From assembly GCF_017591425.1 (NCBI RefSeq), contig NW_024465885.1, positions 47,735,001 to 47,799,000 of the forward strand: a DNA stretch of 64,000 bases, given 5' to 3'. Origin of the DNA: Ochotona curzoniae (lineage: Eukaryota > Chordata > Mammalia > Lagomorpha > Ochotonidae). The position numbers were made by a program, and so were the translations under genes. The notes beneath the pieces are model-generated. The model searched no databases. It was not told the DNA's origin and saw only the letters and a list, made by a program, of their open reading frames with translations. The first letter of the stretch is position 1; each line of letters begins with the position of its first letter. Positions 56,284 to 64,000 of the stretch are shown in pieces.

Positions 56284-56370
56284 CAAGTACATGGGGCGTC
56301 CAAGGCAGAGTTTACTTGGCAAACTTTTACTTTACAAGGGAGGGACTGTGCCCCAAGTGCGAAGGCTGAC

Positions 56371-56403
<33 letters not shown>

Positions 56404-56870
56404 GACAGAGAGAGGGAGGGAGGGGAGAAAAACAGAGTTTCTATATTTTGGGGGGTGGTTATGGTTGCATGAAATTGACGTGAAGGTGTGTCTTGCAGGC
56501 TATGGTTGCAGGAAGCTCTTGGGGTTGGGGTGAAGCAGGCTTCTGTGCTCTGACGATCTTTAGGATAACCAGGTATGAAGAGTGCCTATTGAAGAGGTCT
56601 TGGGGTGGGGAGGACCCCAAGTTGAATGTGTATTTTGCTTAGAATGGAAGGGAATTGAGGGTATTTATTGCATAATAGGCCTGTCTCAGCCCATTCACCG
56701 AACACGGCAACGATACAAGTACACCCTGGAGGGAACGGCCTCTGTGACCACGAAGCTAAGCTCTTCCAAGTTCTGGATTGTAATATTCTTTGTAAGTCAT
56801 GCTGGTGGCTTCCAGAAAGGGGGAAAGTTCAGTGTGCATGGAGCTCCAATTTAACCCCAGTTACATCAAC
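56284..56870 (-). mobile_element. possible LTR remnant, antisense
   Basis: 'ggcagagtttacttggcaaa' near 56304, 'gggtatttattgcataatag' near 56659 and 'ccccagttacatc'-type text suggest antisense LTR-like polyadenylation regions. A (GA)n run at 56370-56412 lies inside. Boundaries and family are uncertain. Confidence 0.25.
56370..56412. repeat. (GA)n microsatellite
   Basis: Pure agag run followed by imperfect gagacagag units. Confidence 0.95.
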
Positions 56871-57679
56871 CATGGTAGTTATTATTGAAGGAAAACTTAA
56901 TTTGGTAGATGAAACTTCTTAGTTTGAGTGAGACTAAGCATTTTATGTGAATTAATCATTGATGTTTTCTCATTGGTGATTCTGTTTTTGTCCACTTTTT
57001 CATTGCACTGTAGTCACTTCCTATGCTTGGAGCTTTAACATTCTATCTGTGATATTTCTTGTCTCACTTTGTTCTTCAATATTCTGCTCCTTTTTGACAT
57101 GTGGGCATCTCAAAATTTTATGAGATTTTCTTTTCATTTGTGACTTTTCTCATTTTTTATCCTCAGAGTTCACTTGCTCATCTCAAGATCTAATACATAC
57201 TCTTTGGAACTTTTCTTTATTGACTTCTTAAAATCAATCATGAATTTGCAGTGCGGTATAGAGCTCAGATTCTAACTTTTTTCTCTAGATATTTAACTAG
57301 TTATGTTCATCTGCCTTATCAAATAATACTTTTTTTCTTCTGATGCTCCATATGCCAGCCTACGTGTCTAAAGAATATTGAAGGATGTCTGCCCTGTTCC
57401 ATTGTTCCACCTGCAGAATCTTCAGCCTGAAGCATTAGATATTAAATTATTATAATTTTGTTAATATTCTCAAACATGTAGAATACTAGAATGGTTCTCC
57501 ACTATAGTTTTTTAGCCTGTTATTTTTCCAGACATACTTAGATAATGGATTCAATTACACTTAAAAAATTCCTTTCCACTTACAATTAATGAATTGGGAT
57601 AGGAAAAAAAATTTTGTTTTTTTTTTGTCTTTAAATACTCCATAAAGAGATATGAAGAATCTATGTAATTAATTACATT
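56871..57679. other. AT-rich DNA, possible old L1 traces
   Basis: T-rich text such as 'tcacttgctcatctcaagat' and 'ttattgacttcttaaaatca' may be very old antisense L1, but I could not place it in the element. Confidence 0.25.
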
Positions 57680-57848
57680 TTCTCTAAAAGATATATTCAT
57701 TTGTTCGAAAGGCAGAGTGGTAGAGAGAGGCACAGAGACAGAGAGAGACGGAGTACAGAGATAGTCCAACTGCTGGCTCACATCCTGACTGGCTCCCGTA
57801 GCTGGCACTGGACCACGTGGAAGCCAGAAATCAGGAACTCCATCTCTG
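57680..57848 (-). mobile_element. C-SINE tail half, antisense
   Basis: 'ctctaaaagatatattcatt', 'tgttcgaaaggcagagtgg', GA-rich run, 'ccaactgctggctcacatcc' and 'gaaatcaggaactccatctc'. Head half absent. Confidence 0.85.
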
Positions 57849-57904
57849 TTTCGTTTGCTTAGTTTTTTGGAGGAATATGTGATTTCCATTTTTCTTTGTG
57901 AGAA

Positions 57905-58573
57905 TTTGTTTACTTATTTCTTTTTCTAAGATTCATTTTTAATTTTTATTGCAAAGTCAGATATACAGAGAGGAGGAGAGACAGAGAGGAAGATCTTCTG
58001 CCTGATTATTCACTCCCCAGTGACCGCAATGACTGGTGCTGCGCCGATCTGAAGCCAGGAGCCAGGAGCTTTCTCCAAGTCTCCTGTGCGGGTGCAGGGT
58101 CCCAAGGCTTTAGGCCGTCCTTGACTGCTTTCCCAGGCCACAAGCAGGGATCTGGATGGGAAGTGGGGCTGCCAGGATTAGAAACGGTGCCCAAATGGAA
58201 TCCCGACGCATTCAAGGCAAGGACTTTAGCCACTAGGCCACACAGCTGGGCCCTATTTACTTATTTCAAAGACAGAGTTATAGAAAGAGAGAAGGAAGAA
58301 GAAGAGGAAGAAAAGAAGGAAGTGGATGAGGGAGAGAGAGTTTCTATTTGCTGGTTGGGCTAGGCCAAAGTCTGGAGCCAGGATCAGGACCCACCCAGAG
58401 ACCTCAGGAGGATGGCGGGAGCCATGCACTCAGACCAACCGCAGTACATGCTCAGCTGCACTCACAGGGAGCAGAATTGGCAGTGGGACGGCTTGGACTC
58501 AAACTGGTGCTCTCACGTGGGATGCCGGCATAGTAGGCGGGGGTCTAACAAACCCAGCAACAACACTGGCCCA
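57905..58573 (-). mobile_element. C-SINE, antisense, older type, split by a younger C-SINE
   Basis: The tail start 'tttacttatttc' is at 57909. The body is 58254-58573 with 'aaagacagagttatagaaag', a GA/GAA-rich block (58285-58340), 'cagaattggcagtgggacgg', 'gggatgccggcatagtaggc' and head 'caacactggccc'. The younger copy lies at 57926-58253. Confidence 0.88.
57926..58253 (-). mobile_element. C-SINE, antisense, young subtype, inside older C-SINE
   Basis: 'gcaaagtcagatatacagag', 'gaggaggagagacagagagg', 'ggccgtccttgactgctttc', 'ggggctgccaggattagaaa' and head 'ccacacagctgggccc'. Flanked by tttacttatttc on both sides, a clear target-site duplication. Confidence 0.95.
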
Positions 58574-58589
58574 TCCCTCACGTGTGTCA

Positions 58590-58735
58590 CTGCAGCTGGG
58601 TCATCTGCTGCTGCTTTCTCAGATGTGTTAGCTGGAAGTTGGGCTGGAAGTGGAGCAACTGTGACACGAACTAGAACTCCCCTTGTGTGATACTAGGCAT
58701 TGCAGGAGGTGGCTTGGCACTGAAGCTCACTCAAG
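58590..58735 (-). mobile_element. C-SINE head half, antisense
   Basis: 'gggtcatctgctgctgcttt', 'ctcagatgtgttagctggaa', 'ggctggaagtggagcaactg' and 'gtgatactaggcattgcagg'. Tail half absent; it directly follows the nested pair. Confidence 0.78.
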
Positions 58736-58754
58736 TCTTTCCATGTCCTTACAA

Positions 58755-58900
58755 GAAGTTTTCCATGTGTTTTAAAATATTTTTCACAAAACTGGTATAT
58801 ATTTATATGGTACAGTATAATAATTTGATACATGTACACAATGCATAATGATCAAATCAACATATTTGTGTTTTGAATAATTAGTGTTTTAAATTTGTAT
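58755..58900 (-). mobile_element. L1MA/MB-type 3' UTR fragment, antisense
   Basis: 'aactggtatatatttatatg', 'taatttgatacatgtacaca' and 'atgcataatgatcaaatcaa' match the well-known L1 3' UTR text 'tgatacatgcatacaatg...aatgatcaaatcag'. Confidence 0.72.
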
Positions 58901-59019
58901 TATTATTGTAACTGAAATATTTTCCTAATGAAGTTTTACACTGATTATTAATTATGCATAGGAAACCTATTGATTACAGAAAGTTTTTTAAATTACATTT
59001 ACCTTCCTTTTTCTTTTTT

Positions 59020-59343
59020 TCTTTAAAGATTTATCTATTTTTATTGGAAAGGAAAATTTACAGAGAGAGAGACAGAGAGCAATATTTTCCATTTGCTGTT
59101 TCATTCCCAAGTGGCTACAATTGCTGGAACTGAGCTAATCTGAAACTAGGAATCAAGAGTTTCTTCTGGGTCTACCACGCGGGTACAGGTTCCCAAGGTG
59201 TTGGGCCATCCTCTGCTGTGTTCGCAGGCCTCAGACAGGGAGCTGGAAGGGAAGTGGGACAGCCAGGAAGTGAATCAGTGCCTATATCGGATACCAGCTA
59301 GTGCAAAGTGAGGGTTTAGCCACTGAGCCATTGTGCCAGACCC
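59020..59343 (-). mobile_element. C-SINE, antisense
   Basis: 'tttaaagatttatctatttt', 'tttcattcccaagtggctac', 'ttctgggtctaccacgcggg', 'gaagtgggacagccaggaag' and head 'cattgtgccagaccc'. Confidence 0.92.
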
Positions 59344-60900
59344 ACCCATCTTATTCTTTAATGAGAATAAAAAGAGAATAATTCCTGCAGTTTTCTTAAA
59401 CACACAATCATAAACCTGAGACATGGCATTAGAGGACACGAGACATCTCTGCTCTGAGACAGAACTCTTCTAAATGCTGCTTAGCTGGCTCGTCTCCAAC
59501 ACTCATTTCTTCTGTCACCCCGGCGTTGATTTATTGATCCCCACTGCTGCCTTTGGGAGCAGAGACGGGAGGCAATGGATGATGATTCCCAAAGGGTACC
59601 GGCCATACGCCCTGAAACCCACGAATGTGTTCATCGTTATTGCAGGACAGACTTTGCAGACGTCCTTCAAGTGAGGATTTGGGGATGGAGCTGCTGGATT
59701 ACTGAACAAGGCCAAGGATCCTCATGAAGAGGGATGAAAAGCACCTGAGTCGGAACAGGTACGGCCACAGTAGCAAACAGGGAGGTGGGAAACTGCTGGT
59801 TTGAAGAGGGAAGAACACTGAAGCAGCTGTAGGAGGAAGAGAGGCACCTGTGGACCCTCTGCGGAGACCGCGGTGGGGCTTGCTGTGGAGGGGAGCAGAG
59901 ATGCAGTGGTGCAGAGGTCTGTGATACGGAGGCGGTTCCAAGGACAGCCACGGAAACACCAGGCTGGAAGGCAGAGACAGCAGGTGAGCGGCACGTTTTG
60001 GCCACAATAACCCACCTAGAAGCCTGCTTCTGCCTTTTATCAGCCAGCTTTCCTCCTGTGCTCCTGGCCACAAACCTTTCCCCTTTAGGAAAGTGGTGCA
60101 GAGGGCAGGTCTGGGACACCCGGGTCCCTCGTGGTCCCCCGCAGCTCCGTGGCTCTGTCCCAATTCTCATTGCCCCGGGCCGCTGTTCAGAGGCCACAGT
60201 CAGCCTCTTGCTTGGTGTCCTGCTGCGTTAGTGATCTCCAAGTAGTGGACCCCTCAAGGGGGGGTCTCACTGCAGCGTTGGTGAAGGGATGAGGGGGGCG
60301 GTCTCCTGCTGCAGCCTTCAACCTCTTTTCAAACATGTGCAGGAGTCTGTCTGAGTTCCCAGCACCCCAGATCTGTAGCAGAAATCCTGCAGAGGAGGGG
60401 CTCCACGCCCCTGGATGGGGTGAGTTGGCCTGTGTTTGGGCTGGCACTCCCTTCACCAGTCACCTCAACACCTTATCCAAGAACTTTCTCGAGAATTCTA
60501 ATCCACTCAGCCCTTTATGCCCTTCCTTTCTGGACAGCTCTGTTCCCAGTCCTGTGCCCCTGTAGACCAGAACTCCTGGGGGCTCCTCAGCTGGGCCTTC
60601 TGAGAACACAGCTTTATCTGGCCAAGTTGTTACACCTTAGAGGTGGTGCAGGTGCTGGACACGCAGGCGGTATCAGAGCCCACCAGAGTGAGTGTGCAGA
60701 AGCTGGCTTTCCGACTGTCATACACGGATCCTTGTTCTAAATCGTTCCTTTATGGGGCAGAACCGCGTGTCTCCAGGCAGAGGCGACATTTTGACACTCT
60801 CCTCCACCAAGGCAAGGCACATAATAGCAAACTCTTTTGATGTTTGCCAGAGGTCTACCATGCTGCCAGGGGAGTTAAATGCTAAAGCTGATGATAATTA
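59344..60900. other. GC- and CpG-richer stretch, no repeat recognised
   Basis: 59.65-60.56 kb is the most GC- and CpG-rich part of the window and lacks recognised repeats. Long overlapping minus-strand frames (176, 154 and 97 codons, 59667-60197) and plus-strand frames (60335-60740) show no known domain. CpG density looks too low for a classical island. It might be regulatory or hold a lineage-specific exon. Confidence 0.3.
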
Positions 60901-60903
60901 GTC

Positions 60904-60936
60904 TTTATTATTATTGTCATTTATTATTATTATTAG
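60904..60936. repeat. (TTA)n short microsatellite
   Basis: ttattattattgtcatttatt and following ttattatta units. Confidence 0.85.
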
Positions 60937-61046
60937 GAGTTCATCTTTGTAAGTAACTATAGGTGTACAGGAAGTGGCTAAGGTAGTATTGAGAGACACT
61001 GTGCCCCCTGCACACAGGTTTCTGTATCAAAGCCAGCATGTTGACA

Positions 61047-61605
61047 GTGGTACAGTGTATGTGCATGGGTCTACAACCTGCAGGATGGCTAATTTATGTG
61101 TGCAAAGAGTCTGTAAACTGCAGACTCGCCAACATGTGTGTGTCCATGGGTTTATGTTCTGCAGAGTTGCCAGAATGTGTATGCATGACTCTAAGACCTG
61201 CAGAATGACCAATGTGTGTGTGCATTGGTCTGTAAGCTGCAGACTCACCAACATGTGTGTGTCCATGGGTCTACGGTAGGCTGGAGAATTGCCAATGTGT
61301 GTGTGTGCACATGCACGTGAGTCTATGAACTGCAGAATTGCTAATGTGTGTGTGTGTTCATGGGTCTACGGCCTGCAGAATGACCAACGTGTGTGTGTGT
61401 TCATTGGTCTATGCCCTGCAGACCTACCAACATGTGTGTGTCCATAGGTCTATGGTAGGCTGGAGAATCACCAATGTGTGTGTGTGTGCGTGCATGAGTC
61501 TATGAGCTGCAGACTTGCCAACGTGTGTGTGCATACTCTACAACCTGCAGAATGACCAACATGTGTGTGTGTTCACGGATCTTTGAGCTGCAGAATTGCT
61601 CCAAC
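61047..61605. repeat. ~43-bp minisatellite, about 13 diverged copies
   Basis: Unit approximates 'catgggtctatgacctgcag', then 'aatgaccaacatgtgtgtgt'. The ctgcag core recurs about every 43 bp from 61076 to 61590. Two units carry the variant taggctggag (61277 and 61456), exactly 179 bp apart, which marks a four-unit higher-order repeat. The TG part varies in length. Confidence 0.93.
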
Positions 61606-61799
61606 AACACAGACATTGCCTTGCCTCCTAGTGATATCCCCTGCTCCTTCTCCATCACCCTTCACCACTGACAAACACCAGTCTGCCTTTTATCACTTTA
61701 AATCTAGGAGGGAAGGACTGAAATCACCTGTGTATCACCTGTGGAGTTGGCTTTTTCCACTCAGTTACCAGCAGCCTGGAGAGTCATCCCACCTGCTAG
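61606..61799. other. no recognised feature
   Basis: Short unassigned segment between the minisatellite and the L1 relic. Confidence 0.35.
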
Positions 61800-62690
61800 A
61801 TGTGTCAGAATTTCACTCCGTTTAAAGACGAACTTCATGGTGCGGCAGGAGCACAGTTTGTTTAACCTTCTACCAGTCGAGAGGCCTTCCAATTGTTTCC
61901 AAGTTTTACCGATTAAAAATGAAGCATCTATGGAAATTCATTTACATATTTTTGAGTGGATGTCATTTTGTTTCTCTAGTATAAATACCAAAAATTGCTA
62001 TTGATGGGTTCTATGATGACTTTGTTAAATTTCCAGATGGTCCAGGGTGACTGTACCAGTTTAATTTCCACCAGTAGTGTGTGAGAGAGCCACTTTCTCT
62101 GTATCCTTGCAAGCATTTCGTGTTGACCCTGCTTTTGAATTTCAGCTGTCCTGAATGATACATTGTAATATTCCAGTGTGGTTTTAATCTGCACCTCTCT
62201 GCTGGCTGATGCTACTGAGCATTTTGTCATGTCCTTGTTTGCTGCTGTATCATCACTTAGGTTAAATCTCTTTGCATATCTTCTATTTTTTTTCTTTCAT
62301 ATTGTTCAGTTCTGAAGGTCCTTTCTATATTGCAAATGTAGGTCCCTGGCCACATACCTGACTGTAGATAATTTTTCTTCCAGACTACAGTTTGCCTTTA
62401 TAACTACTTAATAGGATCTTTTACAAAACAAATGCCTTGAATTTTATTATCTGTAGATTATTTCATTGACTGTATTTTTATATTATTTACAGAATCCTTT
62501 GCCCAGTGCTAGGTCATGGTTTTTCTTTGAAACAAGTTTGATATAGTTTTGGATTTTATTTTGAAATCTGTGATCCAGCTTTTAAAGGTGCGAGTTCTGT
62601 GGAGGTTCATTCCCTTTTGCCCGTGGATGTCCAGTTGCCTGTGTGCTGTTTGTAGAAGACAGCCCACCCTGCACTGAGTTACTTCTGTTA
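61800..62690 (-). mobile_element. L1M 3' UTR and ORF2 end, antisense
   Basis: Reverse L1 order: 'gtgtcagaatttcactccg', 'tttccaagttttaccgatta', 'gatgggttctatgatgactt', 'ttaatttccaccagtagtgt', 'gttttaatctgcacctctct', 'gagcattttgtcatgtcctt', 'ttctgaaggtcctttctata' and 'tcccttttgcccgtggatgt'. A continuous ~0.9-kb relic, much diverged. Confidence 0.88.
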
Positions 62691-64000
62691 CTCTGTCAGC
62701 CTCTTCTACTGCACAAAGCCCATCTTCAGATGCAGTCAGGCCATGAACAATGCGGCTGCGAATACCCTATCCTATGAGAAAGGCATGTTGAGAATGGTGG
62801 TTGCTTCCTGCACCCCCTTGCTCCTATCAAAGCTGAAGACAACAGTCAGTTGTCTTGCAGGCTGAGAGTTACAGTTTGTAGACCAGAAAAGCATTCATAC
62901 CAAGATGTGTTGGGTTAGAGGTAAGTGCTTCTGAAGTTCTTAAACTGCTGGCTGGGGACCACTTGGCCAGTGTAGAAAAAAGCTGGTGTGTAATGAAGCC
63001 AGTCCTCAGGATGCAGTGAAAACCAGCCAGGCCTGTCTGATGTTAACACTGTGATGTTCACCTGCTCTGGAAAAGAAAGAACTGCAACTAGAAAATGGTT
63101 CCTACTGTGAAATCTCCCCAGACGAAAAGGAGACACCAGCAACACCATTCTTTTGCACAGTGTATGAACAGGAGTTCAACTCCTAAGCAGGATGCAGCAT
63201 ATACACTTGAGCCACAGGACCCTGGCTGTTCCATGTGATGAAACGTGGCAACCGTAATATCAACTGCTCTTTAGGCAACCACGTTCTCATGTAAGGCTGA
63301 GTTAGGCTTCCATCCTACCTGACTTTTGTTTGAATATATGCCCTGCTCTGCTTGGCATTGGGACTCGATGTCACTGCGTGGGGCATTATTGGCCATCATG
63401 AAGTCGCCCTGGGCATTCTGTTGAAGGATTGGACCAAGTGTAAAATAGCATGGCCATTGCCAGTTTCTGGGGCCCACAGCCCCATCTGCTCCATGGAAAC
63501 TAATGCCAGCCACCTGCCCAAACTAAGACAGATGAGCTGCTTGACAGAGACCCTTGGCATAACTTATATTTGGCAGAAAAATTTTAAATGTTCATCACCT
63601 GAAAAGTGGTCATTTCAAGAACTTTTATGAAATTTATTCTCCCAAGAAACACATGATAGAGAATCAGGGAAGAATGAGAGCATGTGGTGGACACAGAAGG
63701 AGTAAATAAGCCACTAGGACAGCTGCCTCCTTGGCTCTGCCCAGGACGTGCTCTGTCAAGGGCACATGAGGTGCTTTGCTTAGCTGTCATGAAGAATTTG
63801 TGGATTCACCCAGGATGCCTGCCCCATCAAGTGTCTGGCAGCATCTGCGTGCTCCCCATGTCTGTTGGGTTCCCTCCATGGATCTGATGAGCAGACTGCA
63901 GGCCATAAGGCCAAGAGAGCATCACCACAGATTGGAAGGATACAGCCTCTGCAGATCAAGGTAGACTTAAAAACAATGAAATTGATTTTAAAGAAATCTC
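62691..64000. other. no recognised feature
   Basis: About 1.3 kb of mixed DNA at the window edge. Short open frames (e.g. 92 codons, plus, 63352-63630) have no recognised domain or splice context. Neighbouring sequence would be needed to interpret it. Confidence 0.35.

Noticed and set aside
56128..56369. 8-residue repeat peptides on both strands
   Set aside because: They result from the 24-bp minisatellite, whose length is a multiple of three.
59667..60197. 176- and 154-codon minus-strand open frames
   Set aside because: They overlap each other in different frames within GC-rich DNA and show no known domain, so I list the region only as unassigned.
60974..61279. 101-codon Cys/Met/His-rich frame suggestive of a metal-binding repeat protein
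   Set aside because: It is a translation of the diverged 43-bp minisatellite and the frame is lost further along the array.
63160..63240. tRNA-like or SINE-head-like segment on the minus strand
   Set aside because: A few bases resemble a B-box style region, but no consistent A/B box spacing or cloverleaf could be traced.

Overview
This window is mammalian nuclear DNA. It comes from a gene-poor, repeat-dense intergenic or intronic stretch. The most telling signature is about 34 copies of the lagomorph tRNA-derived C-SINE. Many belong to the form with a 'cagatatacagagaggagg' tail region and a 'ctaggcca...ccgggccc' head, which I associate with pikas (Ochotona) rather than rabbits. Lagomorph-type L1 3' ends, mammal-wide L1M, L2, MIR and MaLR relics fit the same picture. 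The species call is inference from repeat content; no gene identifies the organism.

Layout. 0-2.7 kb: a possible 3'-terminal coding exon on the minus strand (455-700), an antisense L1M 3' UTR and an antisense MaLR-type LTR. 2.8-9.8 kb: sense L1M pieces, a mariner-type MITE, seven C-SINEs, an L2 tail, a hAT-type relic and a decayed U2 snRNA fragment. 9.8-13.7 kb: one long antisense L1 ORF2 relic broken by two C-SINEs and a MITE, with a partial C-SINE at its right edge, then a second MITE that was itself split by a rearranged L1. 13.7-24.5 kb: mostly unrecognised sequence with scattered C-SINEs, including a SINE-in-SINE nest at 15.4-16.1 kb. 24.5-37 kb: two more copies of the rearranged L1, nested MaLR LTRs, a MaLR internal region, an ERV2-like LTR, another LTR and a MIR. 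37-52 kb: C-SINEs, MIR, L2, MaLR pieces, a (TTCC)n block and a 420-bp CA-rich array. 52-64 kb: a dense C-SINE cluster, a 24-bp and a ~43-bp minisatellite, a relatively GC/CpG-rich stretch at 59.6-60.6 kb and an antisense L1 ORF2 relic at 61.8-62.7 kb.

I found no intact protein-coding gene, no intact RNA gene and no multi-gene system. Most long open frames lie inside repeats or low-complexity DNA. The most interesting items are a recurrent L1-derived composite (an inverted ORF2 piece fused to a sense L1 3' UTR at three places with the same junction), the minisatellites, the candidate terminal exon and the nested insertions that give a relative timeline.
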